NCBI GenBank assembly: GCA_036257595.1
Contig: DATAFF010000084.1
Location: 1 to 11,963, forward strand
Reading direction: 5' to 3'
Length of the DNA stretch: 11,963 nucleotides
From: DATAFF01 sp036257595
GTDB taxonomy: Bacteria > Pseudomonadota > Alphaproteobacteria > Rhizobiales > Aestuariivirgaceae
Position numbers and translations under genes: made by a program. Positions 5,441 through 11,963 of this stretch are shown here, one piece after another (the stretch's first letter is position 1; each line of letters opens with the position of its first letter). Below the pieces are notes generated by a model. It saw only the letters and a program-made list of their open reading frames with translations. It did not search any database and had not been told where the DNA came from.

Positions 5441-6215
5441 GCAGGATCTGGCTCAGAAACAGCTTGGTGCGCTCGCTCTTCGGATTGGAGAAGAACAGCT
5501 GCGGGCTGTTCTGCTCGACGATCTGGCCCTGATCCATGAAGATCACCCGGTTGGCGACTTGCCGGGCAAAGCCCATCTCATGGGTGACGCACAGCATCGT
5601 CATGCCGCTTTGCGCCAGGTCGACCATAACCTCGAGCACCTCCTTGATCATTTCCGGATCGAGCGCCGAGGTCGGCTCGTCGAACAGCATGATCTTGGGA
5701 TTCATGCAGAGCGAGCGGGCAATCGCCACCCGCTGCTGCTGACCGCCCGACAACTGGCCTGGATACTTCGCCGCCTGCTCGGGGATCTTGACCCGTTGGA
5801 GATATTTCATCGCCGCCCGCTCGGCTTCAGCCTTCGGCATCTTGCGCACCCAGATCGGCGCCAGGGTGCAGTTTTCGAGCACGGTCAGATGCGGGAACAG
5901 GTTGAAATGCTGGAACACCATTCCGACCTCGCGCCGGATCTCGTCGATCTTCTTGACGTCGTCGGTGAGCTCGATCCCATCGACCACGATCCGCCCCGAC
6001 TGGTGCTGCTCGAGCCGGTTGATGCAGCGGATCAACGTCGATTTGCCGGACCCCGATGGTCCGCATATGACGATGCGCTCGCCGCGATAGACCGACAGGT
6101 TGATGTCGCGCAGGACGTGGAAGTCGCCATACCATTTGTTCATGCCGGTGATGTCGATGGCCGGCTCGTTCGAGACCGCGGGATCTTGTTTGACGTCGAT
6201 ATTGGCCATGGTCAT
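5436..6215 (-). CDS. aapP: General L-amino acid ABC transporter, ATP-binding protein
   Basis: This 259-residue ATPase drives the Aap permease at the cytoplasmic face of the inner membrane. All nucleotide-binding motifs are intact: Walker A GPSGSGKST (52-60), Q-loop Q102 in VFQHFNLFPHLT, signature LSGGQ (155-159), Walker B IMLFDE (175-180) and H-loop H212. GDFHVLRDINL, VFQHFNLFPHLTVLEN and the overall length fit the polar amino acid transporter (GlnQ/HisP/AapP) group. The ATG at 6215 overlaps the aapM stop as ATGA, so translation is coupled; ATG 6209 is an alternative two codons in. The open frame extends further upstream, but that part is only aapM read in another frame. It is the last gene of the operon, and its TAG stop lies within the heptamer array. 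Confidence 0.95.
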   Translation of the reverse strand: MTMANIDVKQDPAVSNEPAIDITGMNKWYGDFHVLRDINLSVYRGERIVICGPSGSGKSTLIRCINRLEQHQSGRIVVDGIELTDDVKKIDEIRREVGMVFQHFNLFPHLTVLENCTLAPIWVRKMPKAEAERAAMKYLQRVKIPEQAAKYPGQLSGGQQQRVAIARSLCMNPKIMLFDEPTSALDPEMIKEVLEVMVDLAQSGMTMLCVTHEMGFARQVANRVIFMDQGQIVEQNSPQLFFSNPKSERTKLFLSQILH

Positions 6216-7522
6216 CGCCTGTGCGTGGTGGTGAGTCGCCGCTCCATGAACATCGAGTAGCGCGACATCAGGAAGCAGAACATCCAAAAGAGGACCGCCG
6301 CCGCAAAATAGCCGGACGCGCCGGTCTGCGGCGAGGCCCATTTGGGATCCTGGAAGCCGGACTGCACGATGCCGAGCAGATCGAACAGCCCGATGATCGA
6401 CACGAGCGTCGTGTCCTTGAACAGGCTGATGAAGTTGTTGACGATTCCCGGGATCACGATCTTGAGCGCCTGCGGCAGGATGATCAACCCCATCGACTGC
6501 CAATAGGTGAGGCCAAGGGCATTGGCCGCCTCATACTGGCCTTTCGGAATCGCCTGCAGGCCGCCGCGCACCACCTCGGCCATATAGGCGGAGGAGAACA
6601 GCGCGACGCCGATCAGGCAGCGCAGCAGCTTGTCGAAATTGACCCCCGCCGGCAGGAACAGAGGCAGCATCACCGACGCCATGAACAACACGGTGATCAG
6701 CGGCACGCCGCGCCACACCTCGATGAAGACCACCGAGAACACGCGGACCGCCGGCATGTCCGACCGTCGCCCCAGCGCCAGCAGGATGCCGAGCGGCAGC
6801 GACGCCACAATGCCGGTGATGGCCACCACCAAGGTCACCAGCAGCCCGCCCCATTGCGAGGTCTCGACCGGATTTAGCCCGAAATCGACCGACAGGATGA
6901 TCATGATCGCGATGACGACCGCCGCGACGATTCCGACGATCTTCAGTGCCGCGCCGCGCGCCAGCAACCCGGCGCCGAAGGACAGCGCCAGCATGATGGC
7001 GGCGAAGATCAGGAGGCTGACAAGAACCGAGATCCAGGTGGCGGCCGAGAATTGGAAATGACCGCCCGTGAGCAGGATCAAGGTGGCGATCGGAAAGATG
7101 AAGAGCAGATAGAGCACCGTCTCCCGCTTGTAAGGAATTCGCGGGATGAGCATCGGGATGAGCCCGCCGATCCCGAGCAGGAACGCCAGATTGACCCGCC
7201 AGCGCTGATCGATGGGGTAGAAGCCATAGATCCATTGCGCGAATTTGGCGCGCACATAGGCCCAGCAGGCACCCTCCGGGCTGGCAACGCAGGCCGTCCG
7301 GTCGTCTGCGACGAACACCGCCTTGAGCAATGCCCAGTCTATCAGATTGGCGACCACCATGGCGATGAAGAGCAGGAAGAGCACGCTGAGGACGCCATTG
7401 TACCAGTTCGGGAACATGTTGGCCCCGATCCAGCCGGCGATCCCGGTCATGTTGGGCGGCGGCGGCAGCCGCGGCGCCTCCTCGTCCCGCACCCAGGCGA
7501 CCGATGGACTAAGCGTGCTCAT
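6212..7522 (-). CDS. aapM: General L-amino acid ABC transporter, permease subunit M
   Basis: This 436-residue inner-membrane permease pairs with AapQ. It has an N-terminal span (about 42-65), a large external loop with the cysteine pair C78/C86 (TACVASPEGACWAYV) typical of AapM, several hydrophobic segments, and then the conserved permease core. The EAA loop that contacts AapP is EAANALGLTYWQSMGLIILP, followed by QALKIVIPGIVNNF. VEVWRGVP-like sequence (FIEVWRGVPLITVLFMASV) precedes it, as in HisMQ-family permeases. The start at ATG 7522 has GGAG 8 nt upstream and lies 1 nt after the aapQ stop. From memory, R. leguminosarum AapM is about 50 residues shorter; the extra length here lies in the middle hydrophobic region. 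Imports a broad range of L-amino acids together with the J, Q and P subunits. Confidence 0.93.
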   Translation of the reverse strand: MSTLSPSVAWVRDEEAPRLPPPPNMTGIAGWIGANMFPNWYNGVLSVLFLLFIAMVVANLIDWALLKAVFVADDRTACVASPEGACWAYVRAKFAQWIYGFYPIDQRWRVNLAFLLGIGGLIPMLIPRIPYKRETVLYLLFIFPIATLILLTGGHFQFSAATWISVLVSLLIFAAIMLALSFGAGLLARGAALKIVGIVAAVVIAIMIILSVDFGLNPVETSQWGGLLVTLVVAITGIVASLPLGILLALGRRSDMPAVRVFSVVFIEVWRGVPLITVLFMASVMLPLFLPAGVNFDKLLRCLIGVALFSSAYMAEVVRGGLQAIPKGQYEAANALGLTYWQSMGLIILPQALKIVIPGIVNNFISLFKDTTLVSIIGLFDLLGIVQSGFQDPKWASPQTGASGYFAAAVLFWMFCFLMSRYSMFMERRLTTTHRR

Positions 7523-7523
7523 C

Positions 7524-8903
7524 TCAGCGCTCCACCAGCCGCATGCGGGAATTGAACCAGTTCATGAAGGCGGAGGTCATGAGCGACAGGCTCAGATACA
7601 CCACCATCCAGATGGCAATGATTTCGATCGCCTGACCGGTCTGGTTCAGCACTGTGCCGCCCATCGCCACGAGATCCGGATAGCCGATGGCGACGGCAAG
7701 CGAGGAATTCTTGGTGAGGTTGAGATACTGGCTGGCCAGCGGCGGAATGATCACCCGCATCGCCTGGGGAATGACCACGAGCCTCAGCGTTACGCCCGGC
7801 CGAACGCCGAGCGCATGCGCCGCCTCGGTCTGGCCGTGGCTCACCGCCTGGATGCCGGCCCGCACGATCTCGGCGATGAACGACGCCGTATAGGTCGACA
7901 ATGCGATAACAAGGGCAAGGAATTCCGGGATCAGGGTCATCCCGCCGCGGAAGTTGAACCCCTTGAGCTCGGGAAACTCGAAGGTCGCCCCCGCCCCCGC
8001 CGTGAGGAAAACGATGAGCGGCAGCCCCAGGATCAACCCGAGCGAGACCCACAGTGTCGGAAATTGCTGGCCCGTCTGCTCCTGGCGACGGCGCGCCCAG
8101 CGCGCGACGCCTAGGGCGAGCACGATGCCGACCACCAGAGCCGCAAGCTCGATCCACATGCTCTCCCCGAAGATCGGCCGCGGGAACATGATGCCGCGAT
8201 TGGAGAGGAAGATGCCGAGCGGCACGAAATTGATCGTCGACAGCCCAAACTCGCGCACCACCCCGATCGCCGTCCAGGCGGCAAAGAACAGGAGGAGGGT
8301 CGCGACGACCCGCATCACCACCGACTGGGTACGCTGATAAAGACCGCGCAACAGCCAGGCACCGCCGCCCAGCACCGCCGCCATGATGATGAAGCCGCCG
8401 CCGGGCCACGGCAACCCGATCTGCGGCGCCCGCGCCGGCGCCGGCAAGGGCTTGAGCACGGTCGCATACCACACGAAGATCTGGAGCAGCAGCGGGATGT
8501 TGCGGACGATTTCGACATAGATTTCCGCCACCTTGGCGACCAGCCAGTTGCGCGACAGCCGCATGATGCCGAGCGTGAAGCCGAGGAGCGTGGCAAAGAG
8601 GATGCCCACGCCAGCGACCAGCAGCGTGTTCAGGAGGCCGACCAGCAGCGCCCGGCCATAGCTTGAAGTCTCGCTATAGCTGATCAGCGCCTGGTTGACG
8701 CCGAAGCCGGCAGTCGACCACAGGAACTGGAAACCCGAGGAGATATTGCGGTTATGCAGATTGATCTGCGTATTGTGGACGATCCGCCAGGCGAACCAGC
8801 CGATCGCCAGGACCAGCAGAACCTGAATCGCGGTCGAGCGAAATTTCGGATCGTTGAAGATCGAACTTCTGGGAGCTGCCTGCCCCTGCGTGACTGCGCT
8901 CAT
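7524..8903 (-). CDS. aapQ: General L-amino acid ABC transporter, permease subunit Q
   Basis: A 459-residue inner-membrane permease. The N-terminus has one span (IQVLLVLAIGWFAWRIV), then GFQFLWSTAGFGVNQALISY and the first core helices (LLNTLLVAGVGILFATLLG). EIVRNIPLLLQIFVWY is the HisMQ-family segment. A large insertion with extra hydrophobic stretches and the SNRGIMFPRP loop is characteristic of AapQ. The EAA loop is AHALGVRPGVTLRLVVIP, then QAMRVIIPPLASQYLNLTKNSSLAVAIG near the C-terminus. I prefer ATG 8903 (MSAVTQ); a GTG four codons upstream (8915) is in frame but has no better ribosome-binding site. A hairpin lies between the aapJ stop and this start, so expression probably depends on read-through from aapJ. 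Confidence 0.93.
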   Translation of the reverse strand: MSAVTQGQAAPRSSIFNDPKFRSTAIQVLLVLAIGWFAWRIVHNTQINLHNRNISSGFQFLWSTAGFGVNQALISYSETSSYGRALLVGLLNTLLVAGVGILFATLLGFTLGIMRLSRNWLVAKVAEIYVEIVRNIPLLLQIFVWYATVLKPLPAPARAPQIGLPWPGGGFIIMAAVLGGGAWLLRGLYQRTQSVVMRVVATLLLFFAAWTAIGVVREFGLSTINFVPLGIFLSNRGIMFPRPIFGESMWIELAALVVGIVLALGVARWARRRQEQTGQQFPTLWVSLGLILGLPLIVFLTAGAGATFEFPELKGFNFRGGMTLIPEFLALVIALSTYTASFIAEIVRAGIQAVSHGQTEAAHALGVRPGVTLRLVVIPQAMRVIIPPLASQYLNLTKNSSLAVAIGYPDLVAMGGTVLNQTGQAIEIIAIWMVVYLSLSLMTSAFMNWFNSRMRLVER

Positions 8904-8923
8904 TCTGATAGCCACCGAGAGAA

Positions 8924-8951
8924 GGGCCCCCGGTTTTGCTTCCGGAGGCCC
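8924..8951 (-). terminator. Hairpin between aapJ and aapQ (likely attenuating terminator)
   Basis: GGGCCCCCGG (8924-8933) and CCGGAGGCCC (8942-8951) form a 10-bp stem with one wobble or mismatch pair and an 8-nt loop. Read on the minus strand it is followed by TTCTCTC, a short pyrimidine run. It starts 16 nt after the aapJ stop codon. In binding-protein operons such intergenic hairpins stabilise the upstream message and reduce read-through, so that binding protein exceeds permease. Confidence 0.7.
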
Positions 8952-8967
8952 TCGAACAAATCACGCG

Positions 8968-10008
8968 TCAGCGGACAGGCGGAGCATATTGCAGCCCGCC
9001 CTTGTTCCACAGGGCGTTCTTGCCGCGGGCGATCTTGAGGTTGCTGCTCTCACCGACATTGCGTTCGAAGATCTCGCCATAATTGCCGGTGCCCTTGACG
9101 ATGCGGACCACCCAATCATTCTCGAGCCCGACGCCCTTGCCGAAATCGCCCTCGCCCCCGAGAAGCCGCTTGACCTCGGGATTGGTGCTGGACTTCTGCT
9201 CCTCGACATTGGCCTGGGTGACCCCAAGCTCCTCGGCATTGAGCAGCGCGAAATAGGTCCACTTGACGATGTTGAACCAGGCGTCGTCACCCTGCCGCAC
9301 CAACGGGCCGAGCGGCTCCTTCGAAATGATCTCGGGCAGGACCACATGGGCAGCCGGATCCGGCAGCTTCAACTTTTCGGCATAGAGGCCGGACTGGTCG
9401 GTGGTGTAGGCGTCGCACCGGCCCTCCTGATAGGCCTTCAGCACTTCCTCGTTCTTCTCGAATGCCACCACCTCATAGGTCATGTTCTTCGACCGGAAGT
9501 AATCGGCGAGATTGAGCTCGGTGGTGGTGCCGGTCTGGGTGCATACCGAGGCGCCATTGAGATCGGCGGCCGATTTGACGTCGACGCCCGTCTTCTGCTT
9601 CAGCGCCGCCGGATTCACCATGAAGCCCTGGCCGTCATAATACATCACGCCGGCGAATTTGAGCCCGAGCGAAGTATCGCGGCTCATCGTCCACGTGGTG
9701 TTGCGCGACAGCACGTCGATCTCGCCGGATTGCAGCGCCGTGAATCGTTCCTTGGCGGACAAGGGGGTGAATTTAACGGCCTTGGGATCGTTGAAGATGG
9801 CCGAGGCGATCGCCCGGCAGAAGTCGACATCCAATCCCGTCCAATTGTTCTGCTCGTCAGCGACCGAGAAGCCGATCAGGCCCTGGCTCACCCCGCATTG
9901 GAGGAAGCCCTTCTTCTTTACGTCATCGAGCGTGCCCGCGACGGCCGACGAGGCCACGAGGAGGCTGGCTGCGGCGCCAATGGCCACTGACAGCAGTTCG
10001 CGTTTCAT
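8968..10008 (-). CDS. aapJ: General L-amino acid ABC transporter, periplasmic binding protein
   Basis: This 346-residue solute-binding protein captures L-amino acids in the periplasm and delivers them to AapQM. Residues 1-24 form a signal peptide (MKRELLSVAIGAAASLLVAS, then SAVA before GTLDDVKKKG). The SBP_bac_3 family pattern follows: LQCGVSQGLIGFS, WTGLDVDFCRAIASAIF, LQSGEIDVLSRNTTWT and GRCDAYTTDQSGLYAEK. Conserved cysteines and the NTTWTMSRD segment are AapJ-like, and the length agrees with R. leguminosarum AapJ (about 340). The start is ATG 10008, with AAGGGA about 8 nt upstream; the open frame continues to about 10182 without homology-like sequence. It is the first gene of the operon, divergent from metC. 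In rhizobia aap is nitrogen-regulated, but I found no clear sigma-54 site here. Confidence 0.96.
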   Translation of the reverse strand: MKRELLSVAIGAAASLLVASSAVAGTLDDVKKKGFLQCGVSQGLIGFSVADEQNNWTGLDVDFCRAIASAIFNDPKAVKFTPLSAKERFTALQSGEIDVLSRNTTWTMSRDTSLGLKFAGVMYYDGQGFMVNPAALKQKTGVDVKSAADLNGASVCTQTGTTTELNLADYFRSKNMTYEVVAFEKNEEVLKAYQEGRCDAYTTDQSGLYAEKLKLPDPAAHVVLPEIISKEPLGPLVRQGDDAWFNIVKWTYFALLNAEELGVTQANVEEQKSSTNPEVKRLLGGEGDFGKGVGLENDWVVRIVKGTGNYGEIFERNVGESSNLKIARGKNALWNKGGLQYAPPVR

Positions 10009-10251
10009 CACTTGTCCCTTTTCGATTTGCGCCGCTTTCCATCCTGGACCATGTCCGCCACGAAGTTCAGGATTTCCCGGATTTTCCGGCGTCGCCTTGC
10101 GGCGGCTTTGTTGGTTAACGTTGCTCCCTAGGGGCACGTTTGCGCCCAAATCCATCCGAACTGAAAACGCGTGCTGGGTCAAGCCAATATCGGTGCCTCG
10201 CAGATGCGGCCGGGCTTGCTCGCAGGTGCATCATTTGCGACACCTTACGGC
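10009..10251. promoter_or_regulatory. Divergent control region aapJ / metC
   Basis: This 243-nt gap must carry promoters for both aapJ (minus) and metC (plus). Visible features are a tandem 9-mer, GGATTTCCC then GGATTTTCC (10070-10087), about 60 nt upstream of the aapJ start, and the palindromes GTTAAC and CCTAGG near 10115-10132. No convincing -35/-10 pair, sigma-54 site or riboswitch was found. Part of the plus-strand side (10171-10251) is open in the metC frame, so the true gap may be shorter if metC starts earlier. Confidence 0.4.
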
Positions 10252-11427
10252 ATGGCAAGGTCCCCGATCGATCCCAGGAAGCTCAAGCCCGCCACGCGGC
10301 TCGTCGCGGCTAGCCGCCGCTTCAACGAGCATGGCATGGTCAATCCGCCCGTCTACCACGCCTCGACGGTGCTGTTCGACAGCGTCGAGGCGCTGCACGA
10401 TCATAAGCAGGAATATGTCTACGGCCGGCGGGGCACCCCGACCATCCGGGCGCTCGAGCTCGCCATCGCCGAGCTTGAAGGGGGCTTCGCCTGCAAGCTC
10501 CACCCCTCCGGACTGTCCGCTGCCACCACCACGCTCCTCACATTTCTCAAGCCCGGCGATCATCTGCTGATGACCGATGCGGTCTACCGTCCGGTGCGGA
10601 CCTTCTGCGACGGCACCCTGCAGCGGCTCGGCGTCATGACCACCTATTATGATCCCGAGATCGGCGCTGCCATCGCCTCCCTGATCCGTCCCGAGACTCG
10701 CCTCCTCTATCTCGAGAGCCCCGGCTCGCAGACCATGGAGGTGCAGGACGTTCCCGCGATGGCGGCAGTGGCACGCCAGCACGGGCTCGTCACCGCCCTC
10801 GACAACACCTGGAGCGCCGGCCATTTCTTCAAGGCCTTCGAAGCCGGCTGCGATGTCTCGATCCAGTCTGCCACCAAATATATCAGCGGCCATTCCGACG
10901 TGATGCTGGGCGCCGTCACCTGCAGCGCCGAGCATTGGGAGGCCTTCAAGGCGACCTATGGGGAGATGGGGCTGTTCGTCGGGCCAGACGACGTCTATCT
11001 CGGCCTGCGCGGCTTGCGCACCCTCGACGTTCGCCTCAGGCGCCACATGGCGAGCGCGTTGAAGCTCGCCGAATGGCTCAAGACTCGGCCCGAGGTCGTG
11101 AGCGTTCTCTATCCGGCGCTGCCAAGCGCGCCCGGGCATGACCTATGGGCACGCGACTTCACCGGCGCCTGCGGCCTTTTTTCCATCCTGCTCGAGCCCG
11201 TTTCGCAAGCCGCGGTTGCAGCAATGCTGGACGGGCTCGAACTGTTTGGTATGGGTTACAGCTGGGGTGGCTTCGAAAGTCTCGCGCTGCCCTTCGTTCC
11301 CGTGCGTACGGCAAGCACGTTCGAGCACCAGGGACCGGCGATCAGGCTCCATATCGGTCTGGAGGATCCGGACGACCTGATCGCCGATCTCGAAGCGGGA
11401 TTCGCGCGGCTGAAGGCGCACAGTTAG
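10252..11427 (+). CDS. metC: Cystathionine beta-lyase (Cys/Met metabolism PLP enzyme)
   Basis: This 391-residue fold-type I PLP enzyme should cleave cystathionine to homocysteine, pyruvate and ammonia. Key residues are visible: YGRR (Y58, R60, which reach the partner subunit's PLP phosphate), the Tyr stacking on PLP at VYRP (Y112), DNTW (D184, which contacts the pyridine nitrogen) and SATKYISGHSD with Schiff-base lysine K209. The C-terminal YSWGGFESLALP and IRLHIGLEDPDDLIADL are typical of the MetC branch. The start is uncertain. I chose ATG 10252 (MARSPIDPRKLKPATRLV), where family similarity begins, although no strong ribosome-binding site precedes it; ATG 10204 and GTG 10171 are in frame upstream. 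It is divergent from aapJ, and I recall metC lying next to aap in R. leguminosarum too. Related activities (cystathionine gamma-lyase, methionine gamma-lyase) cannot be fully excluded. Confidence 0.88.
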   Translation: MARSPIDPRKLKPATRLVAASRRFNEHGMVNPPVYHASTVLFDSVEALHDHKQEYVYGRRGTPTIRALELAIAELEGGFACKLHPSGLSAATTTLLTFLKPGDHLLMTDAVYRPVRTFCDGTLQRLGVMTTYYDPEIGAAIASLIRPETRLLYLESPGSQTMEVQDVPAMAAVARQHGLVTALDNTWSAGHFFKAFEAGCDVSIQSATKYISGHSDVMLGAVTCSAEHWEAFKATYGEMGLFVGPDDVYLGLRGLRTLDVRLRRHMASALKLAEWLKTRPEVVSVLYPALPSAPGHDLWARDFTGACGLFSILLEPVSQAAVAAMLDGLELFGMGYSWGGFESLALPFVPVRTASTFEHQGPAIRLHIGLEDPDDLIADLEAGFARLKAHS

Positions 11428-11439
11428 AGCATGATGCTC
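11424..11439. repeat. Short palindrome AGAGCATGATGCTC just after the metC stop
   Basis: Immediately after the TAG stop of metC the sequence reads AGAGCATGATGCTC, with AGCAT and ATGCT flanking a single G. Many Rhizobiales genomes carry an intergenic palindrome that begins AGAGCATGAT and ends ATCATGCTC. This could be a remnant lacking the core, or chance. It is too tight to form a hairpin by itself. Confidence 0.25.
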
Positions 11440-11457
11440 CAGACAGGATGACAGACC

Positions 11458-11963
11458 ATGAGATTTCCCCTCGCCTTCCTTGCCCTGATGATCGGCATCG
11501 CATTTGCGCCGCAAGTCCTGGCCCAGAGCGACGACCCGCAGCTGATCTTCAAGAAATCGACCGTGTTCCGTTTGCTGTCGCCCGACGCCAAGCTCGCCGT
11601 CTACGCCATCGATGATCCGGGGGTGGAAGGCGTCGCCTGCCATTTCACCGTGCCGGAGATCGGCGGCTGGAAGGGCTGGGCCGGTCTTGCCGAGGAACGT
11701 TCCGAGATCTCGCTTGCCTGTCGTCAGGTCGGGCCGGTGACCATCAAGGAGAAGTTCGAGCAGGGCCACGAGATCTACCGGCAGCGCCGCTCCCTGTTCT
11801 TCAAGAAGATGCAGATCGTCCGCGGCTGCGATCCCCAGCGCAACGTGCTGGTCTATCTGGTTTTCTCGGACAGGCTGATCGAGGGCTCGCCCCAGAACTC
11901 GACCTCGACGGTGCCGATCATGCCCTGGGGCAACAGCGCCGCGCCCCGCTGCGCCGACTATCT
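11458..11963 (+). CDS. creA: CreA-family exported protein (3' end outside window)
   Basis: The frame is open from ATG 11458 to the right edge (168 codons visible). AGGA lies 9 nt upstream of the start. Residues 1-22 form a signal peptide (MRFPLAFLALMIGIAF, cleavage after VLA), so the protein is periplasmic. The mature part shows the CreA pattern: IDDPGVEGVACHFTVPEIGG, WKGWAGLAEERSEISLACRQVGP, RRSLFFKKMQIVRGCD, NVLVYLVFSDRLIEGSPQNS and STVPIMPWG. CreA in E. coli is about 157 residues and has no established biochemical function despite its name (catabolite regulation). Given the length, only a few C-terminal residues should be missing. It starts 30 nt after metC with no terminator visible between them and may be co-transcribed. 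The cysteines ACHF, ACRQ and RGCD could form disulfides. Confidence 0.9.
   Translation, partial: MRFPLAFLALMIGIAFAPQVLAQSDDPQLIFKKSTVFRLLSPDAKLAVYAIDDPGVEGVACHFTVPEIGGWKGWAGLAEERSEISLACRQVGPVTIKEKFEQGHEIYRQRRSLFFKKMQIVRGCDPQRNVLVYLVFSDRLIEGSPQNSTSTVPIMPWGNSAAPRCADY

Noticed and set aside
6221..7555. Plus-strand ORFs opposite aapM
   Set aside because: They are rich in H, D, R and Q, the pattern of antisense reading of hydrophobic membrane-protein codons, and have no start signals or homology.
8854..9990. Plus-strand 378-codon ORF opposite aapJ
   Set aside because: It is fully antisense to a textbook AapJ with a signal peptide, and is not plausible as a separate gene.
10131..10145. Possible sigma-54 site (GGGGCACGTTTGC) upstream of metC
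   Set aside because: The spacing between the GG and GC elements is 7 or 9 nt, depending on which GG is used, instead of the required 10, and the flanks do not match.
10009..10251. SAM-II, SAH or similar sulfur riboswitch upstream of metC
   Set aside because: I could not find the conserved pseudoknot core sequences or a consistent fold. A covariance-model search would settle it.

Overview
The window is GC-rich chromosomal DNA that looks alphaproteobacterial, most likely Hyphomicrobiales (Rhizobiales). The grounds are a complete aapJQMP-type general L-amino acid transporter with a divergent metC-like gene, an arrangement I recall from Rhizobium leguminosarum, plus strong third-position GC, rhizobial-looking small exported proteins and heptamer-based intergenic repeats. 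I see no transposase, phage gene or CRISPR array.

Layout. (1) 1-1032: the start of a small membrane protein gene (minus strand, cut by the window edge), a tRNA-Asn(GUU) gene with a good promoter, and an exported pentapeptide-repeat protein (minus). (2) 1196-4649: five tightly packed plus-strand genes. They are an unrecognised 86-residue ORF, a cysteine synthase-family PLP enzyme, a free-standing alanyl-tRNA editing protein (AlaX type), a 3-mercaptopyruvate sulfurtransferase and a GNAT acetyltransferase. (3) 4647-5438: a small exported protein of unknown function (minus), bounded on both sides by inverted arrays of a GGCAGTA-like heptamer. (4) 5436-10008: aapP, aapM, aapQ and aapJ, all minus strand, transcribed in the order J-Q-M-P, with a hairpin between aapJ and aapQ. 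(5) 10252 to the end: a divergent cystathionine beta-lyase-like gene followed by a creA-family exported protein cut by the right edge.

The theme is amino acid uptake and sulfur amino acid metabolism. The Aap system would import L-amino acids. The cysteine synthase-like enzyme makes cysteine or a related beta-substituted alanine. The mercaptopyruvate sulfurtransferase handles sulfur from cysteine catabolism. The metC-like enzyme cleaves cystathionine or related thioethers. The AlaX protein clears mischarged tRNA-Ala. The joint role is inferred from gene order.

Most of the window is ordinary housekeeping or transport. The most unusual structure is the pair of inverted heptamer arrays at 4647-4694 and 5364-5440. 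Each gene that runs into one of them (three of three) takes its TAG stop codon from the array. Because the unit is 7 nt long and carries TAG at each GGCAGTA-GG junction, such an array can supply stops in different frames as well as a hairpin. The other points to check are the 86-residue ORF, the TAGNTGIG substrate loop of the cysteine synthase and the aapJ-aapQ hairpin.
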